In this document: piece after piece, positions 1 to 8,435 of the stretch
Layout: each line of letters opens with the position of its first letter
How positions within the stretch are numbered: the first letter of the stretch is position 1
DNA from: Gemmatimonadota bacterium
GTDB taxonomy: Bacteria > JAAXHH01
Direction of reading: 5' to 3'
Length of the DNA: 64,000 nucleotides
Assembly: GCA_026705925.1 (NCBI GenBank)
Contig: JAPOZT010000037.1
Span: forward strand, 1-64,000
Notes under the pieces: model-generated
Told to the model about the DNA's origin: nothing
Databases searched by the model: none
The model's input: the letters and a program-made list of their open reading frames with translations, nothing else
Made by a program: the position numbers and the translations under genes

Positions 1-1482
1 TTTTGGGCAATAGGGCTTGCTCGCATCCGTATACGCGGTCCCCGCGATGTCCAGGTGTACCCAGGGACGGTCGACGAACTTCTCCAGGAACGCGCCCGCG
101 GTCAGTGCACCGGCCCACCGTCCCCCGGTGTTCTTCACGTCGGCGATATGGCTCTTGATCAGGTCGTGGTAGTCCTTCCACAGCGGAAGCGGCCAGACCC
201 GCTCTCCCGCGGTCTCTCCGGCCGACCGGACCCGGTCCTGCAACCCGTCGTCGTTGCCCATCATCCCCGTCGCGGCGTAGCCGAGGGCAACGACGCATGC
301 CCCTGTCAACGTGGCCAGATCGACCATAGCGGCCGGATTGTACCGCTCCGCGTACTCCAGGGCGTCGGCGAGTACGAGGCGTCCTTCGGCATCGGTGTTG
401 ATCACCTCAATCGTCTTGCCCGAGCGGGTCGTGATGATATCGCCGGGCTTGAGCGCCTTGCCGTCCGGGAGGTTTTCGGTGGCGGGAACGAGTCCCACCA
501 CGTGCAGGGAAGGTTTCGCCAGGGCGATGGACCGCATCGCGCCGATCACCGCGGCCGCACCGGACATGTCGTGCTTCATTTCCTCCATGCCGCCGCTCGA
601 TTGGATGGATATGCCGCCGCTGTCGAAGGTGATGCCCTTGCCGATGAATACCAGCGTATCCGTCCCGTCGGACGCTTCGCCGTGTTCCAGCACGATGAAT
701 CGTGGCGGCTCTTCGCTGCCGGCGTTGACGGCGAGCAGGGCGCCCATGCGTTCCTTCGCGATGTCCTTCCGCGTCAGGACACGGCATTTCAGTCCGGATT
801 CCCCGGCCATTTTCCGGGCGGCGGCGGCCAGCTTGCGCGGGGTCATCGCATTGCCGGGCGCGTTGGAAAGGTCCCGTGCCATGGAGGTGCCCTCGGCGCT
901 TATCAGGCCCGCTTCGATCCCGTCCCTGATTTCATAGGCCTGCGCCCGTCGCGGCGTCACGACGGCCACCGACTCGAGCACGGTTCGATCCGTACCACCG
1001 GTCTTGAAGCTGTCGTACCGGTATGCGCCCAGCAACAAGCCTTCCACCGTGGCCTGTGCACAGTCCCCGAGCTCGAATCCCGGCGGGCCCGGATTGTCCG
1101 AAGCACCCGCCGCGTCCGGACCGTCTGGAGTGCCCGGTCCGTGCACGGTTGTGGACAGTTCGGATACACCGAGCTTCAGCGCCCGTCTGACGGCGATGCC
1201 GGATGCGCGTCGCGCCGTTTCAAGGGAGAATTCGCCGCGCGACCCGAGTCCCACGAGGATGATGCGGCCCGGCGGCGCCTGGCCGAGGGGATACAGCACT
1301 GCGACTTCCTGGTCTTCGCCCTTGAAATCTCCCAGGGCCTGCACGTCCCGCAGATACCGGTGCAAGGCGGATTCCATGACCGCGGCGTCGCTCTCCTCGA
1401 GCCGTTCCTCCTTAAACAACCCGATGATCACGGTGGTGTCGACTTCCGATCCGATCCGTCCGATCTTAACGTCTATTTGCAT
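1..1482 (-). CDS. pepA: Leucyl aminopeptidase PepA (M17), C-terminus cut by window edge
   Basis: Cytosolic two-metal aminopeptidase that removes N-terminal residues from peptides. The frame is open from an ATG at 1482 to the left edge: 494 codons, with perhaps 20-30 C-terminal residues missing compared with the usual length of about 500. Diagnostic M17 motifs are visible: FIGKGITFDSGG with Lys near 282, KHDMSGAAA, NTDAEGRL near 362-369 with its catalytic Arg near 368, and PWVHLDIAGTAY close to the edge. The N-terminal domain is variable, as usual for the family. It lies 103 bp downstream of the fmdB-like gene on the same strand and probably ends a glcF-fmdB-pepA unit. The family assignment is very secure; the exact start is less so, because no strong ribosome binding site precedes it. 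Confidence 0.95.
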   Translation of the reverse strand, partial: MQIDVKIGRIGSEVDTTVIIGLFKEERLEESDAAVMESALHRYLRDVQALGDFKGEDQEVAVLYPLGQAPPGRIILVGLGSRGEFSLETARRASGIAVRRALKLGVSELSTTVHGPGTPDGPDAAGASDNPGPPGFELGDCAQATVEGLLLGAYRYDSFKTGGTDRTVLESVAVVTPRRAQAYEIRDGIEAGLISAEGTSMARDLSNAPGNAMTPRKLAAAARKMAGESGLKCRVLTRKDIAKERMGALLAVNAGSEEPPRFIVLEHGEASDGTDTLVFIGKGITFDSGGISIQSSGGMEEMKHDMSGAAAVIGAMRSIALAKPSLHVVGLVPATENLPDGKALKPGDIITTRSGKTIEVINTDAEGRLVLADALEYAERYNPAAMVDLATLTGACVVALGYAATGMMGNDDGLQDRVRSAGETAGERVWPLPLWKDYHDLIKSHIADVKNTGGRWAGALTAGAFLEKFVDRPWVHLDIAGTAYTDASKPYCPK

Positions 1483-1585
1483 GCGTTGCTGTCCGTATTG
1501 GAACGATCGCGGTCCCTTGTTGCACATCGGGATACCGGCCCGAAAGCGCTGGCGATCAGCGAAGGTGATTCATGGGATACATGGG

Positions 1586-1819
1586 TTAATGATGGCATCC
1601 GCAGCCTGGTCCGCAAGACGAGGAGGGAACAGGTGCCGGAGTGGCCGCGGTAGCCGCGGAGTCTTTTGCCGATACAGCTGTTGCGAAAGTGGAGAACTTC
1701 TTGACCACGTCGTCTTCTGAGCACGTGGGACAGGAAACGCTTTCCGATGCGGCCGCGTTCAAGACGAGCATTTCGAAATCCACGTCGCAATGGGAGCAGT
1801 GGTATTCAAAAACTGGCAT
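1586..1819 (-). CDS. FmdB-family zinc-ribbon protein
   Basis: A 77-residue protein opening with the MPVFEYHC signature of the FmdB/CxxC_CXXC_SSSS family. Cys8/Cys11 and Cys30/Cys33 form a four-cysteine zinc ribbon. The tail is low-complexity Ala/Pro/Ser and ends in a second cysteine-histidine patch (CGPGCGCHH). A strong ribosome binding site (AGGAGGT) sits 8 nt before the ATG. Members are small and mostly uncharacterised, and were first noted as putative regulators of formamide and amide genes. No function can be inferred from its position between glcF and pepA. Confidence 0.88.
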   Translation of the reverse strand: MPVFEYHCSHCDVDFEMLVLNAAASESVSCPTCSEDDVVKKFSTFATAVSAKDSAATAATPAPVPSSSCGPGCGCHH

Positions 1820-1880
1820 GGCGGGTAACCTCCTATGGGGTTTGCGGCGCCGGGTTCGAACCCGTTCGCCGATGAGCCGG

Positions 1881-3212
1881 CTACGCTCCGTCAGATTCGG
1901 AAAGCTGAACGTTCGCTTCTTCCTCGCGTTTCATGCGGTAGGCCCGGTCAAGCAGTTCCACCGGGTGAAGGACCTCGATCTCCTCGCCGTCCCGGTTTAT
2001 GCCGTGCCGGATCTGCAGGATACAACCGGGATTGCCGGTGGCCACCATGTCGGGCGCAGCCTGCCTGACGTGGTTCATCTTGCGCGCGAGCAGCCGGTCC
2101 GCCATGGCGGGATGGGTGATATTGTAAATGCCGGCGCTGCCGCAGCACCAGTCCGATTCCTCCAGTTCGACGAGTTCGAGGCCGGGAATCATGCCCAGCA
2201 GGTTACGGGGCTCTTCGCGTACGCGCTGTCCATGAGCGAGATGGCAGGCATCGTGATAGGCGACCCGTGCCCGGACCGGTCCCATGTCCTCTTTGACGGG
2301 TATCCCGGCGAGGAACTCGTGCACGTCTTTGACCTTGTCCGCAAAAACTCGGGCACGGTCGTGGTAGTCGGGATCCCCGGCCAGCAGGTCGCCGTACTCC
2401 TTCAACTGCGCGCCGCATCCCGCGGCGTTGATGATGACGGCGTCCACTTCCGCCTCTTCAAAGGCATCGGTGTTCCGGCGGGCCAGTGATTCGGCCGCAC
2501 CGCGCTCCCCACTGTGTACCTGCAGCGCGCCGCAGCAGGTCTGGGCTTCGGGAAGGACCACGTCGCATCCGTTTTCGTTCAACACGCGGACCGTGGCGGC
2601 GTTCACGTGGGTGAACATCTCGTTCATCACGCATCCCGTAACCAGGCCCACGCGGTAGGCCGCGGTCCCCCGTGCCGGGGCGAAGGACCTGAGCTCCGCC
2701 TTCATCGAAGCGCTGGGCATGTCGGGCATCATGGCCTCTATGCCGCGCAGGCGGGAAGGAAGCCATTTCGTCAGCCCCATTCTCCGTACGAGTTTTTGAA
2801 TGCCAAGCGCCTGGTACCAGCGTAATGGCAGGAAAACGACGGCAAGCAGGAAACGGGACGGCAGCAACCGCTCGAACACCAGACTCCGGAAAAGCCGACC
2901 GAGCAAGGGTCGCGGCCGCTTTTCGACGATCTCCGCGCGGGCCGCTTCCACGAGGCTGCCGTAGTGTACTCCCGCGGGACAGGCCGTTTCGCAGGCCCGG
3001 CAGTCCAGGCACCCGCTGATGTGCGTCTCGAAGTGATCCGTCAGGTCGATACGCCCGTCCGCGTAGGCCCGCATGAGGTGGATGCGGCCGCGGGGGGAGT
3101 CCATTTCCACGCCGAGTTCGGTATAGGTCGGGCAGGCGGGAAGACACAGTCCGCAGTGCACGCAATCCAGAAACTTGTCGTATTCGTCTACCAGTCTGTT
3201 CTGCGTGCTCAT
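1881..3212 (-). CDS. glcF: Glycolate oxidase iron-sulfur subunit GlcF-like
   Basis: A 443-residue electron-transfer subunit of glycolate/D-lactate-type dehydrogenases. Two ferredoxin-like 4Fe-4S motifs lie at Cys17/20/23/27 (CVHCGLCLPAC) and Cys68/71/74/78 (CLDCRACETAC). Two CCG cysteine-rich domains of the GlcF/HdrB type follow (CCGALQ and CCGSAGIYN). The chosen ATG begins MSTQNRL and puts the first cluster at the normal distance from the N-terminus. The frame stays open upstream, but that part is repeat-rich leader and not protein-like. The FAD subunits GlcD and GlcE are not in the window, so the partner must be encoded elsewhere or the protein serves another oxidase. Confidence 0.9.
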   Translation of the reverse strand: MSTQNRLVDEYDKFLDCVHCGLCLPACPTYTELGVEMDSPRGRIHLMRAYADGRIDLTDHFETHISGCLDCRACETACPAGVHYGSLVEAARAEIVEKRPRPLLGRLFRSLVFERLLPSRFLLAVVFLPLRWYQALGIQKLVRRMGLTKWLPSRLRGIEAMMPDMPSASMKAELRSFAPARGTAAYRVGLVTGCVMNEMFTHVNAATVRVLNENGCDVVLPEAQTCCGALQVHSGERGAAESLARRNTDAFEEAEVDAVIINAAGCGAQLKEYGDLLAGDPDYHDRARVFADKVKDVHEFLAGIPVKEDMGPVRARVAYHDACHLAHGQRVREEPRNLLGMIPGLELVELEESDWCCGSAGIYNITHPAMADRLLARKMNHVRQAAPDMVATGNPGCILQIRHGINRDGEEIEVLHPVELLDRAYRMKREEEANVQLSESDGA

Positions 3213-3239
3213 GCTATGCGGATTCCGATCTTGCGCGGG

Positions 3240-3315
3240 CGGGTGCATCGACCGACCCCTTCGGCGGGATGCATCGTCCGCCTCTACAGCCGGGTGCATC
3301 GCCGGTCTTTTCGGC
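3240..3315. repeat. Three imperfect 25-26 nt tandem units in glcF leader
   Basis: Units 3240-3264, 3265-3290 and 3291-3315 each begin with a CGGG(A)TGCATCG core and then diverge. They lie between the candidate glcF promoter and the glcF start, so they would form the 5' untranslated leader. Confidence 0.7.
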
Positions 3316-3329
3316 CGGGTGATGTTCGT

Positions 3330-3361
3330 AGTATAACTATAGTTTAACCGTCTAATGTCAA
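3330..3361 (-). promoter_or_regulatory. Candidate glcF promoter
   Basis: On the minus strand a perfect TTGACA (3356-3361) is followed by TATAGT and TATACT boxes. The spacing is not ideal: 14 bp to TATAGT and 20 bp to TATACT, or 19 bp to TTATAC. It is the only AT-rich element upstream of glcF. It is offered as the likely site with low confidence. Confidence 0.38.
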
Positions 3362-3562
3362 GCGGTTTATGGCCATTCCGGAAGGTGAAATAACCCTTCC
3401 AAAATCTCCCATTCGATTTACCTTCCTCATGATTCACGCACGATTGCGTTGAGGCGCATTGAGGCGCACACTCGCCTGCGCAACAGGGAACATCCGGTCC
3501 GCACGGTCTGCCCAGTCCGCACCGTTCGCCAAAAGTCGACCAGACAGGAAGGAGCCGATGGC

Positions 3563-4447
3563 ATGTCCGCGTTCGAAGGTATCCTGCCCGCCATCATCAC
3601 CCCGATGCACAGCGACGGCAGTTTCAATGAAGAGGCGTTCCGCCGGGTCATGGAATTCAATATCGAGGCCGGTGTCCACGGATTCTGGATCGCGGGCGGG
3701 ACGGGGGAAAGCATACTGCTCACCGACGAGGAGAACATGCGGATCGCTACGGCGTCCGCGGACCAGTCCCGGGGCCGGGTGAACAACATCATGCATGTCG
3801 GCGCCGCGACCACGGAAAGGGCAGCCCGGCTGGCCGAACATGCCGCGGGTGCCGGGGTTGAGGCCATCTGTTGCGTACCGCCTTTTTTCTACGGCCGGAC
3901 CGACGAAGCGATCGTTGAACACTACCGCGTCGTGGCGGCCGCGGCGGACCTACCCTTATTCGTCTACAACCTGCCCCAGTCCACGGGCGTCGAGATCACA
4001 CCCGGACTGATGCAGAAGATTCAGGACAAGGTGCCGCAGCTGACCGGACTCAAGCACTCGTCCCCGGTTTTTGCCAACGTGCGCAGCTTCTCGGCCATGG
4101 GGCTGAAGTGCCTGGTAGGCAACCACCAGTTGATGCTCCCGGCCCTGACGATCGGCGCTACGGGCTGCGTGGACGGACCACCGGTCATAACGCCGGAATA
4201 CTGGGTGGAAATCTGGAAGGCCTATCGCGCGGGAGATCTCGGACGGGCAGAAACCGCGCAGGACCGCGCCAGCGGGGTGTGGGCGTCCCTGGGCACGTGC
4301 GGCGGCGAGTTCCATTCGGTGGCCAAGGCGGCGCTCAGCGAGCGGCTGGGGATCGATTGCGGGTCGGCGCGGCCGCCGGGAAGAGCCTTGTCGAAGAAAC
4401 AACGGGACGCACTGCGCGGGACCATGGCCGAACTCGGCCTCGTGTAA
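3563..4447 (+). CDS. DapA/NanA-family aldolase (dihydrodipicolinate synthase-like)
   Basis: A 294-residue class I aldolase of the DHDPS/N-acetylneuraminate lyase family, which forms a Schiff base between lysine and pyruvate or a 2-keto acid. Lys164 in TGLKHSS is the Schiff-base residue. Tyr135 in VYNLPQSTG is the proton-relay tyrosine, and GGTGES (45-50) is the pyruvate-carboxylate loop. The ATG at 3563 follows GGAAGGAG. It stands alone between divergent glcF and a convergent dehydrogenase, not with lysine-biosynthesis genes. A catabolic role such as 2-keto-3-deoxy sugar-acid or 4-hydroxyproline breakdown is therefore as likely as lysine synthesis. Substrate cannot be read from the sequence. 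Confidence 0.9.
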   Translation: MSAFEGILPAIITPMHSDGSFNEEAFRRVMEFNIEAGVHGFWIAGGTGESILLTDEENMRIATASADQSRGRVNNIMHVGAATTERAARLAEHAAGAGVEAICCVPPFFYGRTDEAIVEHYRVVAAAADLPLFVYNLPQSTGVEITPGLMQKIQDKVPQLTGLKHSSPVFANVRSFSAMGLKCLVGNHQLMLPALTIGATGCVDGPPVITPEYWVEIWKAYRAGDLGRAETAQDRASGVWASLGTCGGEFHSVAKAALSERLGIDCGSARPPGRALSKKQRDALRGTMAELGLV

Positions 4448-4498
4448 TGGACCGTCATTCTGCCTATCTGCCGTCGACCGTAATCAATGCCGCGCCGG

Positions 4499-5557
4499 TC
4501 ATTTCGACAGTCGCCTCACGATGTCAACGCCTACTTCCACGGTACTCGACCGGCCGCCGATGTCCGGTGTGCGGATCCGCCCTTCGGCGAGGTTCTCCGA
4601 TACCGCTTCGCGAATGGCCGCTCCGGCCTTTTCTTCACCCAGAAACTCGACCATCATGGCCGCCGCGAGGATCGTGGCGATGGGATTGACCTGGCTTTTA
4701 CCGATGAGTTCGAAGGCGGAGCCGTGGACAGGCTCGAACATGGAGGGATGTACCCGTTCGGGGTTCAGGTTCGCGCTGGGCGCCAGGCCCATGCTGCCCA
4801 CGGTGATCGCCGAGATGTCGGTCAGGATGTCGCCGAAGAGGTTCGAAGCCACCACCACGTCGAAATCCTGGGGCCGGCGCACGAAGTCCATGGCCGCGGC
4901 GTCGATGAGGAGGGATTCGGTCTCGACGTCCCCGTATTCTGCTTTCACGCAGTCGAAAACCTCGTCCCAGAAAACCATGCCATGGCCCTGGGCGTTCGAC
5001 TTCGTGATGGACGTGACCTTGCGCCGGCCGTCGCGGCGCCGCGCTTCTTCGAAGGCGTAGCGGATGATGCGCTCGGTGCCGTGCCGCGTGAAGACGGAGG
5101 TCTGGACCGCCACCTCCTGGTCGGTCCGTTGATACACCCGCCCCCCGATATCGGCGTATTCCCCTTCGGTATTCTCCCGGATGACCACCAGGTCGATGTC
5201 GCCGGCCCCCTTTCCCGCCAAGGGAGACTGCACGCCGGCGTACAGGTAGGCGGGCCGGACGCAGGCATACTGGTCGAATCTGCGCCGTATCGGGAGAATC
5301 AGGTTGTTCAGGGTGATGTGGTCCTGCACCTCTTCGTCGCCCACCGCGCCGAAGAATATGGCGTCGAAGGCCGCGAGCCGGTCCAACCCGCCTTCGGGTA
5401 TGAACCTTCCCGTTCGCTTGTAGCGTTCGGAACTCCAGTCGAAACGGATGAATCGAAAGGCCGGGGTCCCCAGCGCTTCGAGCGCCTTGATGCCTTCCTC
5501 GATGACTTCGGGACCGACGCCGTCCCCGCCGATCACGGCGATTTCATAATTTGACAT
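4499..5557 (-). CDS. Tartrate/D-malate dehydrogenase-like (isocitrate/isopropylmalate DH family)
   Basis: A 352-residue NAD-dependent beta-decarboxylating dehydrogenase. The N-terminal IAVIGGDGVGPEV loop, the IRENTEGEY motif, the SNLFGDILTD metal-binding aspartates and the EPVHGSA motif are all present. RPAYLYAGVQSPLAG and REN-TEGEYADIGGR resemble the tartrate dehydrogenase/D-malate dehydrogenase (TtuC/DmlA) branch more than LeuB. No leuC or leuD is nearby, which supports a catabolic role on malate-like acids. It lies 97 bp after the HEAT/zinc-finger gene and may share its transcript with the FAH gene. The 3' end faces the aldolase gene with a 51-bp gap and no obvious terminator. Confidence 0.88.
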   Translation of the reverse strand: MSNYEIAVIGGDGVGPEVIEEGIKALEALGTPAFRFIRFDWSSERYKRTGRFIPEGGLDRLAAFDAIFFGAVGDEEVQDHITLNNLILPIRRRFDQYACVRPAYLYAGVQSPLAGKGAGDIDLVVIRENTEGEYADIGGRVYQRTDQEVAVQTSVFTRHGTERIIRYAFEEARRRDGRRKVTSITKSNAQGHGMVFWDEVFDCVKAEYGDVETESLLIDAAAMDFVRRPQDFDVVVASNLFGDILTDISAITVGSMGLAPSANLNPERVHPSMFEPVHGSAFELIGKSQVNPIATILAAAMMVEFLGEEKAGAAIREAVSENLAEGRIRTPDIGGRSSTVEVGVDIVRRLSK

Positions 5558-5654
5558 ATTTGAATGAACCGATTTGCCTTTCCAGGGTTAGTCGTCAGGG
5601 AAGCGTGGAACAGGGGAATTCACTCAGGTCGAGGCGGCAGGGCATGCGGACCAT

Positions 5655-6221
5655 TCAGGCGTCGACGCCCCCGGCGGAGCACTCGTCGCATATCCACGCG
5701 GCGCGGGTCATCCCGCCCGCGGGGATCTCCGTCTCGTAGTCCTGCGCAACCGGTACCCGGGTCCTGCCGCAGAAGTCGCACTTGCCGGTCAGCTTCGGAT
5801 GCCTGGCTGCCTGCTTTTCCTCGCGCATCCGGGACACCGTGTCTTCATTGAGAAACGGTTCGGCGAACTGGCGCGCGAATCCGAGTACCTGGCGGTCCGT
5901 TTCGTTGTCCAGCGCGCGGCGGACGATGGGTTCGAAGGCCGGATCGGTGGGACAGCCCCCGTCTTCCAGCGTATGCCAGGCCCGCCGCCGGACCCGGGCG
6001 TCTACATCCTCCATCATCCGGTAGAGCGCCTTCCAGACTTCCTCGTTGCGGTGGCGGACATGGCACGGGCACATGTAGGTCGCGGCCACGATTCGGTCGT
6101 CGGGATCCCCGCTTTCGGACAGGCGCAGGAGTTCCGCGATATCTTCCCGGCTCACCCGTTCCTCGCCCGGCTTCCGCCAGGCCTTCTGGTGCCGGTTGAG
6201 TCCGCTGTTCCGTTTGCCCAT
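5655..6221 (-). CDS. HEAT-repeat protein with C-terminal ClpX-type zinc finger
   Basis: A 188-residue protein of unknown function. Residues from about 20 to 130 are helical HEAT/Armadillo-type repeats (DPDDRIVAAT, DVDARVRRRAWHTLEDG). The C-terminus carries a four-cysteine module, CDFCGRT ... WICDECSAGG, whose spacing and flanks resemble the zinc-binding domain of ClpX (CxFCG ... YICDEC). No AAA+ domain is present. A ribosome binding site (AGGAT) precedes the ATG. The gene sits 32 bp after the FAH gene on the same strand. The HEAT plus zinc combination suggests protein-protein binding, but no partner can be named. Confidence 0.8.
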   Translation of the reverse strand: MGKRNSGLNRHQKAWRKPGEERVSREDIAELLRLSESGDPDDRIVAATYMCPCHVRHRNEEVWKALYRMMEDVDARVRRRAWHTLEDGGCPTDPAFEPIVRRALDNETDRQVLGFARQFAEPFLNEDTVSRMREEKQAARHPKLTGKCDFCGRTRVPVAQDYETEIPAGGMTRAAWICDECSAGGVDA

Positions 6222-6253
6222 TGCCGTATCCTGGTCAGATTGAAGTGTCCCGG

Positions 6254-7159
6254 TCAGAGTTGCTGGACGGGATTGGAGAGCACGCCGATCTGGGGGGAGG
6301 CGATCATCACGATGTCGTCCTCACGCAGTCCCAGGTCGTTCGGCACGATGATGCCCGTGCCCGTGGAAACGACCGTACCTGTCGGGATCAGGTTGTCCCG
6401 GTAAAGGTACTCGTTCAGCTCGTCGAAACTGCGCGCCAGCTGCGAAGTGTTGGCCTCTCCCTCGAACACGACGGCGTCGTCCCGCAGAATCCTGCAATGA
6501 ATGTCGATATCGTAGGGATCGTCGATCTCGTCCGCGGTGACCAGGGCCGGCCCGAGCGCGCAACAGCCCTGGTAGATCTTGGACTGATTCAGGTAGAGGG
6601 GATTCGACCTCTCGATATCCCAGGCCGAAACGTCGTTGCACAGGGTGTAACCGACGATCTCGCCTTCGTCGCCCAGCACGTAGGCCAGTTCGGGCTCGGT
6701 GGCGGTGAAGCTGGAGTCGCTGCGCACGCATATGGGCGCATTGGGTCCGGAACAACGGGAAGCAGTGGCCTTGAAGAAGGATTCCGGCCGGTCGGACTGG
6801 TAAACCTGGTCATAAATGTTCTGCTGGGCGTCGTCGTCCCTGAATTCGGCGCTCCGCTTGTAGGTCACGCCGAAGCCCCACACCTCGGGCGAGAAAATCG
6901 GTACCATCAGGTGCGGGACGCCCACGTCCGGCGTAACGTCGATCGATTCGTAGGAAAACCCGGTCAGCTGGCCTTCGTAGTCGTTCATGGCGCGTTCGAC
7001 GAGTTCGGACAGTGAAAGACGGGCCGCTCCGGATACGTACAGGAGGTCGTTGACGGTCTCCACCTCCGGCATGACCTCCGAAAGGTCGATGACCTGGTCG
7101 TCCTGGAAGATGCCCACGCCGGACTCCTGGCCGGGTTCGTAGAATTGAACCAGTTTCAT
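6254..7159 (-). CDS. Fumarylacetoacetate hydrolase-family enzyme (2-keto-3-deoxy sugar-acid dehydratase-like)
   Basis: A 301-residue FAH-superfamily protein. The central part carries the conserved GFGVTYKRSAE, TEPELAYVLG (metal-binding Glu), YTLCNDVSAWDIER and QSKIYQGCCALGP segments. This pattern is typical of the branch containing 2-keto-3-deoxy-D-arabonate dehydratase rather than true fumarylacetoacetase. The likely reaction is removal of water from, or cleavage of, a 2-keto-3-deoxy acid in pentonate-type catabolism. The ATG follows GGGGAA at good spacing. It leads a minus-strand run with the HEAT gene and the tartrate/malate dehydrogenase-like gene, which fits a small sugar-acid module. 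Confidence 0.87.
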   Translation of the reverse strand: MKLVQFYEPGQESGVGIFQDDQVIDLSEVMPEVETVNDLLYVSGAARLSLSELVERAMNDYEGQLTGFSYESIDVTPDVGVPHLMVPIFSPEVWGFGVTYKRSAEFRDDDAQQNIYDQVYQSDRPESFFKATASRCSGPNAPICVRSDSSFTATEPELAYVLGDEGEIVGYTLCNDVSAWDIERSNPLYLNQSKIYQGCCALGPALVTADEIDDPYDIDIHCRILRDDAVVFEGEANTSQLARSFDELNEYLYRDNLIPTGTVVSTGTGIIVPNDLGLREDDIVMIASPQIGVLSNPVQQL

Positions 7160-7429
7160 TCGAGATTCCCCATATTTAAGAAGGGTTTCATCCGGATTTC
7201 TTCATGTAAAAAACACAGGTAAAGATAGGATTCCAGCGCTTCGTGTAAAGGGAATTCTGGCCCGCGTCTCGGGGCGTAGTTTACGGTTAGTACTTGATCG
7301 CATGCACGGCGAACGTTACCATTGGAATAGCTTTTTTGTTGAAGTGAGAAGCGCTGGACGGTGTATACTATTCCGTTTGCAGCGTCGTATCTACAGTCGG
7401 TCGAAATCCTAACCCGGAAAGCTCGTCGA

Positions 7430-8233
7430 GTGTCCTTTTTACTCCGGACCGTCGCCGTTCTGATCATGCTGACCTTCGTGCTCGGCGTGATACTGCCTAC
7501 GGCCCGCGGGCAACGCACTCCCGAATCTCAACGTACCCCCGATTCTCCCGTTACGAGTTGGCAGAAGCTTGAAACGCGGATGACCGACAACTGCGCCTTA
7601 TGCCACCAGCGCCTGGGCGAACCCCTCGCCAGGCAGGTCGCCGAGTGGCAGGGCAGCATCCACGCGTGGAACGGCGTCTTCTGCGACACGTGCCACGGGG
7701 GCGATCCCACGAGCACCATTCTCACCGTGGCTATGGGCGAGCAGAACGGGTTCATGGACGCACCGCTGCCGGAAGCCGTTCCGGACGACTGCGGACGCTG
7801 TCACCCGGAGGCCTTGGAGAGCTTCTGGGAGAGTGCCCACGGAGACCTTTTCGAAGCCAATGACTTTGAACCCGAATGCGTCACCTGCCACAACAGCCAC
7901 GACGTGACGGAAGTGCACATTGACATGGTGTCCATCACCGCGCCCTGCGGCGAATGCCACGACCAGGACTACATCGACGAGGTCCGCAATCCCCTGGTCG
8001 ACACGGACGGGAGAATCGAAAGGCTTTACGCACAGATTCTGGCCCTGCCCGGCGACAACCCCAATGCGCCTTATCTCCGCAACCGCCTCGTCCGCGTCCG
8101 CAAGGAGTTCCGCGGTTTGGCGCACTACCTGGCCACCAACACCATCGTCACCAAGCGGCAGACCATCGACCGGGAACTCGACTACCTCGAATTCATGCTG
8201 CATTTCGATGACAGCACGGTCGAGGGCAAATAG
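7430..8233 (+). CDS. Periplasmic five-heme c-type cytochrome
   Basis: Five CxxCH heme-attachment motifs are visible at 55-59, 85-89, 121-125, 150-154 and 173-177 (numbered from the GTG at 7430). The N-terminus is a clear signal peptide: SFLLR followed by a hydrophobic stretch ending PTARGQ. The chosen GTG gives a compact signal peptide and has GGAAAG 8 nt upstream. Another in-frame GTG at 7361 would add 23 residues. Just after the signal peptide an 18-nt unit is duplicated (7511-7546; RTPESQ/RTPDSP). The last 90 residues lack hemes and are charged and helical. No quinol oxidase, NrfA or Nap gene is adjacent, so the redox partner is unknown. Confidence 0.88.
   Translation: MSFLLRTVAVLIMLTFVLGVILPTARGQRTPESQRTPDSPVTSWQKLETRMTDNCALCHQRLGEPLARQVAEWQGSIHAWNGVFCDTCHGGDPTSTILTVAMGEQNGFMDAPLPEAVPDDCGRCHPEALESFWESAHGDLFEANDFEPECVTCHNSHDVTEVHIDMVSITAPCGECHDQDYIDEVRNPLVDTDGRIERLYAQILALPGDNPNAPYLRNRLVRVRKEFRGLAHYLATNTIVTKRQTIDRELDYLEFMLHFDDSTVEGK
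7511..7546. repeat. 18-nt tandem duplication in cytochrome gene
   Basis: Units 7511-7528 and 7529-7546 differ at only a few bases and encode RTPES-Q/RTPDS-P in the linker after the signal peptide. The unit length keeps the reading frame. Confidence 0.75.
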
Positions 8234-8309
8234 CCGGAAGCCGCGTTCAACCCCCGGTTTACTCCGTTTTAAGTCGCGCCGGGATTTCGCTTCGCCAGGC
8301 TTATTTCTG

Positions 8310-8338
8310 TTGACTTTCCCCCTGGCCATCGCTAATTT
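8310..8338 (+). promoter_or_regulatory. Promoter of the tRNA-Phe gene
   Basis: TTGACT (8310-8315) and TAATTT (8333-8338) are separated by exactly 17 bp. Transcription would start about 15-20 nt before the tRNA. The position and spacing fit a housekeeping sigma promoter for a stable RNA. Confidence 0.72.
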
Positions 8339-8362
8339 TGACAGGCTTTACCCGACACGTTT

Positions 8363-8435
8363 GCCGAGGTAGCTCAGGCGGTAGAGCAGTGGACTGAAAA
8401 TCCATGTGTCGACAGTTCGACTCTGTCCCTCGGCA
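8363..8435 (+). tRNA. tRNA-Phe (anticodon GAA)
   Basis: A full cloverleaf can be drawn. The acceptor stem GCCGAGG pairs with CCTCGGC at 8428-8434, followed by discriminator A. The D arm contains AGCTCAGGCGGTAGAGC. The anticodon arm GTGGA-CTGAAAA-TCCAT has GAA in the loop, and the T arm is GACAG-TTCGACT-CTGTC. CCA is not encoded. The 3' side runs into T-rich sequence (8436-8447) that may help end the transcript. Confidence 0.97.

Larger units (their letters stand above)
3213..3562. other. Divergent intergenic region glcF / DapA-family gene
   Basis: This 350-bp spacer separates glcF (minus) from the DapA-family aldolase (plus). It holds three imperfect 25-26 nt repeats at 3240-3315, a possible minus-strand promoter at 3330-3361, and a 10-nt direct repeat (TTGAGGCGCA type) near 3449-3469. 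A ribosome binding site, GGAAGGAG, at 3548-3555 sits 7 nt before the aldolase ATG. No additional gene is seen. Confidence 0.6.

Noticed and set aside
55..1653. 532-residue open frame on the plus strand
   Set aside because: It is antisense to pepA, whose protein shows all M17 motifs. The plus-strand translation has no recognisable domain and reflects GC-rich codon bias.
3564..4447. Assignment of the DapA-family gene as dapA of lysine synthesis
   Set aside because: Schiff-base and proton-relay residues are shared by the whole family, no lysine genes are near, and the neighbours are catabolic, so the symbol is withheld.
4448..4498. Intrinsic terminator between the convergent aldolase and dehydrogenase genes
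   Set aside because: No stable stem with a T-run could be drawn in the 51-bp gap.
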